From positions 151,175,048-151,239,047 of the forward strand of contig NC_081407.1 of assembly GCF_030272615.1 (NCBI RefSeq): a stretch of 64,000 bases of DNA. Reading direction: 5' to 3'. The notes under the pieces were generated by a model. It searched no databases. It was not told the origin of the DNA and was given only the letters and a program-made list of their open reading frames with translations. How positions within the stretch are numbered: position 1 is the stretch's first letter; the number at the start of each line of letters is the position of its first letter. Both the position numbers and the translations under genes were made by a program. This document shows positions 50,521 through 61,376 of the stretch, in pieces. This DNA comes from Cryptomeria japonica. Taxonomy: Eukaryota > Streptophyta > Pinopsida > Cupressales > Cupressaceae.

Positions 50521-53500
50521 AAGTTTCATAGATGAACCCATGGAACAAAATAGACCTCAACATTAGATCTAAAATGCATGGAAAACAAAAACTAACATAA
50601 AATTTGCCCTGATTTGATCATTTTTTTAAAATTAACTTTTTTTTTGCCTCTACCTCTTGTTGTATAACTTGTACATTTGCAAAATAAATTAAAAAGAACT
50701 TACAACTTTAATTTTTTATATATAGGGGAGGGGGATCTACAAACCCACTGAACCCTGTTGATGTATACCTACACTAGTCAATGATAGGTTGATGTACAAG
50801 GTTGATAGACTTGTTGACGACTATTGGTTATTGATACTTGATCATTGATTGGCAAATTGGGGTTGGTGGGACTTAAGCCCCTAGTTGACAAAGCTCTGCC
50901 TTTAGCCTCACTATGAGGGAAATAAAAACTAAAACATTTTATTTTTTTCAGTTCCATTGTTGCCATTAGTCTACCACTAACTAGTGGGCGACACTACTGA
51001 CGTGCCACCACTTTAGTTGGCCACCTTGTAGCCACCACTATGGGCCAAATTGGGCATATTTTCCCAAGACATATTGTAGTCAGAGAAAATTTATGTTTGA
51101 GCATTGTGTTATGGTATTAGTAGTTTTTCTATATTTTGTTCATGATAAAAAACACTACCTAAAAATAAGGTTTACTTTTTGGACTTGCAGATGCCATATC
51201 TTGTGCATATGGAGTTATATTTTGAACTTCTTATAGTTGGTGAAAAGCTTGTTTACAACGTTACACGTGGATAGGTTTGGATATGTTTTTATGTGATTTG
51301 TTCACTTGTATTTTAATTTGAACTATATATAAGTTCCTTTTCTATGATTTTTTGTGAGTTTATGGCAAATTGAATTATAAGTGATTTAGTGTTTAAGACA
51401 CTGGAAACTTATATGTATATATTTGACATGGTTATCAATGCATTGTTGAATTTGCATGTTGTATTGTGAGATGTACACGTTGCGTAGTATTCTAGATTGT
51501 CTATACTTATAGATTGCATATATAACTTGGATGTTGGTTGTTTGTACCCATAGACATTTCAATGTGGATGAAAATTGTGATTTATGACTAGGTTTAGTCA
51601 CATGTTTCATTGTTTTTATTGGACAATGAGGTGAAGAGATGGTATTACTTGATGCTGGTATTTGGTGGTGATCATGGTATCATAAAGTTCCTTGGGTTTT
51701 TGGGACTCTAGTATAACATGATTATATATGTAGGTGCATTGTTGGTGGTGATGGATCGATTCCTAATTGTTTGTGGTGGTGTATCTTCTTTTTTTGGAGA
51801 TCATGGTTTTATTTCGCCTTTTGGTAGCTCTTGGTGTTGCAGTTGACTTCTTGATTGTGTGAGGACTATTGATGATCTTTATTGAAGATGATTATCACGA
51901 TGTCATGAATAGCTTGCTTACACAACATAGTGAGAGTTGTTAACAATGATAGTTTGGTGGTATATCTTTTTGGTTTGGATATCGTGGTTTTACTTTGCCC
52001 TTTAGGAGTTTTTGGTGTTGAAATTTTTTATTGTGTTGAGTCCATGGATGATCTTTAGTTAGGAGATGTTTATCATGATGGTATATGTAGCTTAGTATCA
52101 TGATTCAGTGGAAGCTTTTGGCAATGATGTGGATTCATCATTTAAAGATGGATGATCTTTTGTAGTGGTTGTTGGTGTCATGGAAGACTCTTGTATCCCG
52201 TTATGCAGTGATAGTTCATTGACATCTTGGGTTCCATTGATAGGAGATGGTTATCTTCATGTGATTTGAAGATTATGACATCTTGATAGCATGTGGGTTT
52301 CTCAATTTTTTTTAAGGTGTTAGTTATGATTTGTCAATTTGATATGCGATCCTTGTTTATAAGATGGTTCTCATTGTCCTAATGTACTCTTGATTATCAT
52401 TTAGAATGTTGGCATGATATGGGTGCTCTTAGGAGCAAATATGTTCACTTGGGACATGTGATCTTTTGAGATGCAGATCATAATGTGGCGGAGAATTCCT
52501 GATTTTTGAGATTGAAGCTTTGACAATGGTCTTATTTGTTCTCTTGGTATTGAGTATATTGGTCATTTTCTTGAGAGGCTTCATGAGAGTGTTGTGTTGC
52601 ATTTGGAGCTTAGGATAGATTGATCAGTTGCAAGTGCTCATGGATACTTAGAGAATTGGGTGAGGCTAGGAGATCTCTTACTATTAGAGATCAAGTGTTG
52701 ACATACTATTTGATGATGTTTCAACAGGAAGACTGGGGAGCCTACAGCTAGGTTAGATGCAAGCTCAAGATGGACTATCAAGAATATTGTCCTTGGAGTG
52801 AGTTATAATGATTTAGTTATCTTGGAGGAGCATTCTCATTCCCCACTCTTGGTCCTCTTAACAATAAGTCATTTGAAAGGTATTGCTCACCTTGTTCTTA
52901 AATATATTTTGTTTTTGTTTGTTTTCTCATGTGAATGAGTCGTGAGCTATGATGTTGGTTTTGGAAGGCTTATTTGAGGTTTGTTTGACGTGAATTATTT
53001 GTTTTGCCTTCTCATGAGAATGAATTTTGAGCTTATTTGAGGTGTGGAAGATATTTTGGGTTTATTCCCTTGGTTTAAGAATGGATTATCTTATTGATCT
53101 TTTTTTGTCTTGAGAGGCTTACATCTTCATTATGGTTAGATGTAGATAATGATTCTCTTTGGATTTTAAAGGAGATCAAGCTTATCACAACTTGAGCATT
53201 TAAAGGTATGCGTAGAAAGACATGCTACATGTTTTGATATGTAGGTTCTCTCTTTGGTTGTGTTCTTATTGGATGTTTGTGTTCACATGACATTTGATTG
53301 GAGATTTGTATGTAGCTACAATCACTATGTTTGTGGTTACATAGCATCTTTGGTGACAACAAGGTGGCTTCTTGATCTTCTTCTTTTGTTGAGTGTGAAA
53401 AAGTTGGGAGAGTTATGAAGACTATAATGAGAGTTGTATTGCAATAAATTTATTTGTAGGTTTTGCATATGTTTGTGGATATTCCTTGTTAGTACATGAT

Positions 53501-55926
53501 ATTAGTTACATCTTTTATGTGATGTTACTGGGGTATCTTTGGATACCTTCATCATTTCCAAATTTGACATTACCTATACAATAGTTCTTAGTTGTGTATT
53601 TTCTTTATGAATATATTTTATACATAAAGTTGATTGCATTTTATGGGTTGGATATGTCGATGGATGAGGTTTACTTGTTATGATATATATATCTTGATTT
53701 TGAAGCATGGCAATTGGATGTGCTGGTAATCGACTATAATTGTTATTCCATCTATGGTGATTATTTCTTGAAAACTACTAATGCACATTTGTTACCATTG
53801 GTTTTAGTGTTTTTGATTGTGCTTGAGATAGAGCTTATGTTTCTACATGACAATATGACGTCTCTTTGAATGGCATCTTATATTTTGTGCATTGACATGA
53901 TGGAGAATGAAAAGATTCATGTTTGAGACAATAATCACTTTGATTATTGTTGCAAGTAGCTTGATAGAGCAAATGGGACACTTTGATTGCTTGGATGGTA
54001 CATGTCGGATATAAGGATCATTCTATTGATATTGGAGTTAACTTTTCACGCCTTACACAATTTATACAAGTGAGAAAATGTTGGAAAAAGCTTGCACACT
54101 TTATGTAATGTCATAGTGCATCGCATGAATTAAACATTGTTGGTCCCACTTTGTATTGTATATAACATTCAGATAAATATTTAATGTGGATTTACACATT
54201 GAAAAAATATTTAATATTGAGAAAACTTCATATCAAAAGGTAAATGAAAGGTGAAATGGTTTTGTAAGCTTATGGTAGTAGTTATATAGTTCGTGTGATG
54301 CCACTTGGTTGCTTTGTGCAAACTTATTTCTATAAAAAAGAACAAGCACACGATGTTGAAATTGGCTAAGTTGAGCATTTTGGCTAAGGCTAAGGCTCAA
54401 CATCTCTTGGAAGTTACACATGTGAGGAGAGAGAGCATGAGATGTGTAGTTACATGATTCTCATTTGCTTGCTCATATAAAGTGCATATAGTGTTTGGTC
54501 TTTCAGAGGTATTCATGGAGACTACACAAATGTATCGTAAGTTTTAATGTTAAGTAATAGATGAGCATGGGTGCTCTTGGAGGTTGAGTTTTTTCCTCTT
54601 TAAGGTTTTCCTAAATTATATTTGTGTCATCTTGATGATATGTTTGCCTATTCTTTTGCATGTGGATTCTGAATATTTTTTTGCATAAATTTCTTTTTGC
54701 ATTATGTGGGAATAATTCTATATAGTTGTAAATTTCCTTTCAAATGATTTGTTTTAGTTTAACATTTTAATAACTTTTGTAGCTTCTATAATTTATTACA
54801 TTACTATTGAAAAAAATAGCTCTACAATAAAAGATAAAAGCAAATGATGTCTAAGATAAAATAGTTTTTGAAGTAAAAATTAAATGATTGTCTGTTTTTT
54901 CAAATTTTCATCCACCTATTTTTGCATCAATGTATGTATGTCATAAATAAAATGACTCTTGCTAGTTCTCAATGTTTTTAGTTAAATGTACTTAAGATAT
55001 CTACGTTAGTTTAGAACACTAGAAGAATAAGAACTAAGACTTTTGAGTTATTCAGGAACTATATACTTATATTGTGCAGCTACATGGAGTACAATGGATT
55101 GGAGGCATCGACTCAAGGGTGAGACTTAATATATTATTGTGGGTTGAGGGTGTTAATGCCATAAGTTTCATTTTGTAATTAAATTATTTGCTACACTTTT
55201 ATGAGAGTAAAACTAGAGGATTTGCATATCAAGTTAAAACATACATCGCAGAACGAAATTAAGACACTTTCACATGTGCTTGTTCTAACGTATTTATATC
55301 AGGAACTTGGGAAACAATGGGGATGGAAAATGAGCTTGGCGATAATGCAAAACAAAAATGTTACTGCATTTTTTCCCTGCTATTGTCTTGGTAATCGAAA
55401 CTATGCCTATTAATTTATGCACAATAAAGGAGGTATATTCTTATTGTTTGATTAGTCGCTAATGGCTTATAATCTTCTCATCTAATTCAGTATAAGTCTG
55501 CACATTGAGATTTACAAAAATTGTTTCATCTGACTCCAGATTGTTGTATTTGCTAGTGTGCCATTGTAAATTGAAGCAACTTGACAAATGTAACATTAGT
55601 TAATTGAAGAGATACATAAGTACATATTAATCATAACACAACCCACTCATGCTTGTTGAAACATTTAGAAAAAACAACTCATTTTAAGAGATTTATATCT
55701 ATCTCCACCAAAGAATTATATGTTTGCATTTGCTAAATCTATCAAAATAACTCACAAAGTTTAACAAAATGTAGAAGGCCCAAAATATCGCTTACCTGAT
55801 CCGTTTTTTGGAAACATGAAAATGGATCTATTCAAATAACCATACTATAAATAGAAGTAAAAATATAGTACACCATCAATATCGAATAGTAATAGTGGAG
55901 CAAAATTTGCTTTGTAACATGCTTTA
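50521..55926. other. Long AT-rich noncoding stretch with no recognised gene
   Basis: Frames are short and stops frequent on both strands. From about 51600 to 53500 the plus strand repeats words such as GATGGTTATCATGATGG and TTTGGTGTTG, including a clear degenerate duplication at 51775-52136. Nothing else with a family match is seen. Confidence 0.45.
51775..52136. repeat. Degenerate 181-bp tandem duplication
   Basis: Bases 51775-51955 and 51956-52136 align along their length (GGTGGT(G/A)TATCTT, ATC(A/G)TGGTTTTA, TTGGTGTTG, GATGATCTTTA). The identity is moderate, so the duplication is old. Confidence 0.6.
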
Positions 55927-56215
55927 TCATAAACCAGTCATCTTGCCTTTCCTCTTATTTTTATAAATTTTTTTTTGCCCAACCAATTTAGCAGAAGTCC
56001 TACTAACATTGGCCTCTGAATCATGGGGAGTTTGATCTCTCTTCCTCATTGCAGTTTTTTTGTCCTTTACAACATTGAGATTCCTAATAATGGCATAACC
56101 TCTTCCATTAGTGCTATTGCGTGGACAAGCATCTGTATGATGCCTTTTTGTCACCATACTGCTGTTGCGGCTAATTTCATGCTTCCTCTTTTTTGACATA
56201 TGAGCGCTGGATGAC
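55927..56215 (-). CDS. Presumed last coding exon of the RRP12-like gene
   Basis: On the minus strand a plausible acceptor (TGTGTAG at 56222-56216) opens a frame that runs to a TGA at 55929-55927. The peptide is very basic: SKKRKHEISRNSS, then a stretch with NGRGYAIIRNLNVVKD, ending QKKIYKNKRKGKMTGL. RRP12 proteins end in a Lys/Arg-rich tail after a Gly-Tyr-containing segment, which fits. The match is weak in detail, and exons that should lie between this and 60716 were not found. It could instead end another gene. Confidence 0.4.
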
Positions 56216-56309
56216 CTACACAACACCAGTACATAAAAATTGAAAAGTAACCCATCGATCAGCTCTCAACTCTCATATGGTAGCAAAAATTTCATTAGCA
56301 ATAAAAATG

Positions 56310-58260
56310 AAAAATGATAAGAGCAGCCAATCTAACCAGGAAGGCTCAGTTAGACCTTTTTAAGGCTGAAGATGAGTTGCAGGCTAATCCTTGTAATCCC
56401 CTGATGCAGCGAAAGGTTGTTGGTCTTAAGCATGAAATTACGTGTGATAATGTGACTAAGCAAAAGGGGTCTAAGTTAAACTAGTTGAAGTTGGGGGATA
56501 AGAGGTCAGAATTCTATTTTGATTTTCTGAAAATATAGTTTGCTGTAGAGGAGATTTTTGGAATTAATGACAGTTTGGTTGATAATGGGGATCAGATTAG
56601 GAATACTTTCTTGGATCTCTAAGAGGAATTGTATGCCATAAGAAGTGAGTAATCTTTAGTTGTTAAAAATAGAAAGACTATGAGGAAGATTGTTCCAAGG
56701 AAAGTTAATACTATTGAGGCCATGTAGTTGGATCAGCCCTAATCTTTGGAGGAGGTTGAAAAGGATATTGACTCCATAAGAAAGGATAGGATAAGAACCT
56801 GGTTTTGATAGTATTTCTTCTGAATTCTATAAATAAAACAAGCAAAGGATCTTTTCAATTTTGCTATAGTTATATAAAGAAGCTATTGAAGTGGGTACTT
56901 TTGGTAAGGATATCAATAGAGGGATTATTAAGTTGATTGCTAAAGATGTTGATACATCTTAAGTAAAAAACCGGAGGCCTATAACATTTTTAAATATGTC
57001 ATATAAAATATTGCTAAGTTCTTGCTTACAGGCTGAAAGACCTCCTTTCTTCAATTATTCATCCTACTGAGACTGGTTTTGTTAAAGGAAGGTTCATTCT
57101 TGGGAATCTTATTACAAGTTAGAAAGGCATTTGTTAGTGCATTTTTTTCGGCAAGGTGTTTTCGTGACCTTAATTAATTTTGAAAAAGCTTATGACAAAA
57201 TTGAAAGGGAATTTATTTTGATTGTTACAATATCTTTAGGTTTTGCTGAAGTTTTTTGCAGATATGTTGAGATTCAATTGCATGATTCATCTACTCAAAT
57301 TAGTATAAATGGTGAATTGTCTGCTCCATCACAGGTCTATAAGGCAAGGTTGCCCATTAGCTACATCTCTTTCTCTAATTGCTATTGAAGCTCTTCACCA
57401 TGTTCTTAGACATTCATGCCTGGGTCCTTATGTTAAGGGGTTGTCTCTCCCTAACAATTATTCTTTGATTTAATGTCAATTTCTTGATGATACCACTTTG
57501 TTTCTTATTTTTTATGAGAAAAAATATGTGCAATAGGTTTGACTGTTACTGCAGTTCTTCTGGTTCAAAGATTGGTTGTCATAAATCTGTTACCTTGTGT
57601 TGGACAGATTACCCTTCTAATCGGTTGGTCAAAAAATGTTGTGATTGGGTTGTGATCTTTCAAACAGATTATACCTGGGTGTTCCATTTGCTTTATGCCC
57701 ATCCTTGAAATCATGAGGGCAAGGCTAATAGTAGATGTTGTTAAGAAGGTTTCTAAGTGGCAAGCTAATCTTTCATCTATTCCAGGAAGATTTCAGGTGT
57801 GCCAATAAGTGTTTCTGCTTTTTCTTTATATTTCTCTTCTTCCTAGTTGGTTTGCTCCTCTCACGTGTTAGATTGAGAAGTTGTTAATGGGCTTCTTATT
57901 GTCTAATGGTCAGTTTGGCAAGAAAATGCATGTTGTTAGTTAGCATATTTGTTGCAGAATAGGGAGGCACAGGGTTAAAGAATTCCTTTTACAAGGTATT
58001 TCTCTTGCCGTCAAGTGGGTGCTTAAAGTTCTTGATGGTTGTGAGCCTTCAAAGGTTTTGAATAAAGTTCTTGATGGTTGTAAGCCTAATTAGAAAGGAC
58101 TTGATCGTGTAGATTTCTTGTTTGGTAACTTTAGTACTGTAGTTAGGGGCACTGTGGTGTTTGAATCCATCTGGAAGGCATGAGAGAAAGTTAATAAATG
58201 TGTGGTGGAATGGGGTATAAAGGATATCAATAAGAGTCATTTTTGTCAATTTAGTTATAA
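56310..58260 (+). pseudogene. Decayed LINE reverse transcriptase fragment
   Basis: The plus strand shows fragments of a non-LTR reverse transcriptase in order: LKHEITCDNVTKQKGSK, LGDKRSEFYFDFLK, EEVEKDIDSIRKDRI, then LINFEKAYDKIEREF (the DF.KAYD motif, 57150-57210) and FLDDTTLFL (57480-57506, for the FADD box). Stops and frame changes are frequent. It is unrelated in detail to the intact LINE at 16559-22886 and is far older. It lies in opposite orientation between two groups of RRP12-like exons, so probably inside an intron. Confidence 0.75.
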
Positions 58261-60715
58261 ATGGTGATAGATTGACCTAGAAGGAAAGCCCCCTCCTCCG
58301 CATAGAGGAGGTTTTACTCACAAATTGTTTGGTAAAGGCATTAAATCTTTTGGACATACAATAAATGAGAGTGGAATTATTCCAAGAGATACACTCAAGA
58401 TTAGTTTGGAACTTTTGACATTCCTCATACTTAGAAGAGAATTTACTCTTTAATTATTGCTGCTTTGAGGATGAATCATCCAATGCTGGAAAGGAATTAT
58501 AGTCTTAGTTTGTGGGATAACTTCTCTTGGTTCTATGGGCAAAAGTTGTTGGAGGTTGCAGTTAAGGATGTGTATAACATGCTTTCTAATATTGATAATT
58601 TCCACCTTCCTTTTAACATCCTTTTGGGGGATAAATAATTATGAATCTAGATGAGTGAACGGGCATGGTAATATTTGATCTAATGCGATTGAGCCTAAAT
58701 TTTTCTTTTTGATGCTTTCCTATTGGAAAAGAGTTTGCCATGGATGAATTTCTTAGTTCTGAATATAGATTGTATCTTGTGTGCATGTTATGTGAATCAC
58801 TTGAGCTTTTTTTTTTTAATGTTCTTATGTAAAATTGGTGTGGAATTGTTTTGTACCTGTGTGTGCTGAGTGAGCTAGTATTCTTTCTATTTCATGGCTC
58901 GATCTCTTGTTTGGTTAGTATTGAACTCCCCCAAAATGCTTGGTAAACTATTTAATGATAAAGTCTAGTTGGTCCTGTCAACTGAAATTTTATGTTTTCT
59001 TTGGATTAATAGAAATTTGCATGTTTTCCAATGCAGGAGTAGGTTGGTTTCTGACTTTCAAAATAAGTCATATCTAAAGCTGGAATCAAGCATGATATTG
59101 AAAGTCATTTGCTTAACAAAGATAAAGATAAGGTGGGTGATGATGCTACAAATGGTTCCGATTCTAAACTTTGGTTGATATTGCTAGTCGTGGTGACTAT
59201 GATAAAGTGCCTATTTCTGCCTTTCTGAAATGGTGGGTAAGGAAGTGCTTAAAGCATACAGTCCTTGACCTGGCTAAGAAGATTTACTTGATTATTGAAG
59301 CTGAAGATAAGGCCGAGAAGGCAAAGAAGTTGAATCTGCTGCTGGGTAGAGTTTTCATATTGGGATCTACATATGTGGGCTTCTTTGCTAATATTGTGAT
59401 CCTTTATTTTTGACAGTTTGTTTTTTCTGGAATTTTTTGATGATGATAACACGATGGCTGTTTTAAGCCCGGGTATCACTTGTTCTGATTATGTTAGAAA
59501 TCCAAATTATAATTTGTATCTTTTGTGACGACTGATGCTCTATGGGCCATATTTGTAAACTATATTCCAATATAAAGAAAACGACAGCTCTCTTTTATCA
59601 TTAAGAGAAAAGATTTGGCAATCAAATAACACCTTTCTCGAGGCCCTCTAATTTGTACCCTGCGGGTGATGTTAAGAGTACTGAATTAAAAACATTATGA
59701 TATAGCTATGTCATACATGTATGTGATGTAGGCCATAAAGCATTGACTTAACTTTCTTAAGAATAAGTGTGCAAAGAGCCCTTATCCATATCCATCTCCT
59801 CTCTCCCTCTCTCTCTAATATTGTACTTGGAGGTCCTAAAATGCTCTCGTGTTCTTTTCTATTGATTTGAAGGCTTTGCATTTAATCCTCACAAATACTC
59901 AAGATTTGATTGCATTGTCAGGTGAATGGCCTCGAATCCTGTTCCCTGCACCGAGTCTGAATGTTATTCAATTAATAGCCTCTGCTTTCATTTTTAGGGG
60001 TATTTGATAAAAAATACAAATCACATATTACTTGAGTGGTCTGTTCACCAGATTCTGTCACTGCTTACGAGGAAATGTTCTGAACATGCCAAAGCATGAT
60101 GGTCTACCATTTGCACGAGTCCTTACAAGGCAAGGTTAAGGTTGATAAAGAATGAACTTTAATTATCTTGAGTTATTATTTTCATTTGACAGAAATAATG
60201 ATCATAAGAAGGTATCTAAGTGAAATCTTTAAAGATTATTAGGGTTTCTTGAACATACTCTTGAGGAATGCTTATCTGGAACTGGTTTTGGTCTGGTATA
60301 AGACTGCTTTATTTAATCAGTTTATGATTAGAGTTAACTAGTCATAAGAATAGAAATATGTAAGGCACCAACATATGAAACTGATGTAAGTGCTGTCATT
60401 TCTTTACTCCATTGTAACCACCATCAAAAGAGTGGAAAATAAATTTGAAAACAATCTATGAATAATTGTAGGAAACAGGTTAATTCCCAAGAAAAAAGGA
60501 TAAATTCTCATACTTCGATTGCTTTAGTTTAATAGTAATACCTTTCTATATTTGCATGCAAATGACATGAATCTCCTGCTTCTGGGTACTCAGAGAATGC
60601 TTTACTCAAAATAACTTTCTCCTTCCTTTGCTGTGTTCAGATAGACCATCAATGAAACTTAACAAAGAGATGTAAAAAAATAAATAAGCAATGTGATGAC
60701 ATCACAACCCCTAAC
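58261..60715. other. Presumed intron sequence of the RRP12-like gene
   Basis: No exon could be recognised on the minus strand here. A plus-strand piece at 59060-59410 (with DYDKVPISAFLKWWVRKCLKH, frameshifted) reads coding-like but matches nothing I know and may be the tail of the decayed LINE. A CT-rich run lies near 59795-59815. Confidence 0.4.
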
Positions 60716-60817
60716 CTTAACAATGCTTTTGAACAGCTGCATATGTTTCTGTGGCATGATGTCCCTAACAGAATCTGACCCACATTTACGGATCAATATT
60801 TCAAGTACCACACGAAC
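60716..60817 (-). CDS. RRP12-like protein, exon (34 codons)
   Basis: Read on the minus strand, the exon lies between an acceptor TTACAG and a donor GTTAGG and encodes VRVVLEILIRKCGSDSVRDI followed by MPQKHMQLFKSIVK. This corresponds to the part of RRP12 after the NHFK motif, where homologues have an LLEMLIKKCG and MPEEH segment. The length is a multiple of three and the frame joins 60955-61083 without a gap. RRP12 is a HEAT/ARM-repeat protein of the nucleolus and nucleus needed for small-subunit rRNA processing and export. Confidence 0.8.
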
Positions 60818-60954
60818 CTGTAATTGATACATGGAAAGAAGAAAAATAAAATTGACAATTAGGTTCTAGATAGCAACAAATTATCTATTAACTGCACTTT
60901 CAAAATTTGAAAAATTCCAAGAGATATCTGGTAACTCTTGAAACAGTTCTGCAC

Positions 60955-61083
60955 CTTTAACTTGAAATGATTTTTTGAGTCATCTGACCAGAGTAACAAC
61001 CCCTCTAATATATCTGGTAGATATTTCTTGAGATCTTCTGCTTGTAATCTCGTTGCTACAACTTTCATAAACCCTAAAGTAGA
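60955..61083 (-). CDS. RRP12-like protein, exon (43 codons)
   Basis: On the minus strand, acceptor CTAG at 61087-61084 and donor GTGCAG bound a frame reading STLGFMKVVATRLQAEDLKK, then YLPDILEGLLLWSDDSKNHF and KLK. The LEGLL.W.D..KNHFK signature is characteristic of the C-terminal half of RRP12-like proteins. Introns on both sides are short (131 and 137 bases) with GT-AG ends, and all three exons are in phase 0. The gene would act in pre-40S ribosome maturation. No lesion is seen, so it may be an active host gene. Confidence 0.85.
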
Positions 61084-61214
61084 CTAGTTCAAGGCAGCAC
61101 ACAAGTTCAAGTTATTTCTCCCAGGTAAAATATCAACATTGACCAATAGCGAAAAAATTCATGAAAATTTTTACTGTATTTTGTAAGCACACTATTATCT
61201 ATGATGAGACATAC

Positions 61215-61376
61215 TTTGACTACCTCCCTGCTTTTACTGTGCAACAGAATAAGAGCAGAAGGAAGCAAATTTGGCACTTTCAAGCAGAAATCTGAGAATT
61301 CATAGACCAATCTTGCTAGTCCAGCAACTGCAGCACTTATCATGTGTGAACTTGTTCCAACTAAGTAGCTAACAAT
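61215..61376 (-). CDS. RRP12-like protein, exon (54 codons)
   Basis: On the minus strand, acceptor TTGCAG and donor GTATGT bound a 162-base exon encoding IVSYLVGTSSHMISAAVAGL, then ARLVYEFSDFCLKVPNLLPS and ALILLHSKSREVVK. The HMISAAV.GLARL.YEFSD block is a hallmark of RRP12-like proteins and gives the firmest identification of this gene. The exon joins 60955-61083 in frame across a 131-base intron. Upstream exons would lie at higher coordinates, past a long intron and probably beyond 64000. Confidence 0.88.

Noticed and set aside
57131-57388. Considered as a functional LINE ORF
   Set aside because: Only a short piece around the KAYD motif is open; the flanking sequence is full of stops and frame changes.
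59060-59413. Considered as another host exon (DYDKVPISAFLKWW piece)
   Set aside because: It is on the opposite strand to the RRP12-like gene, is frameshifted, and lacks convincing splice sites.
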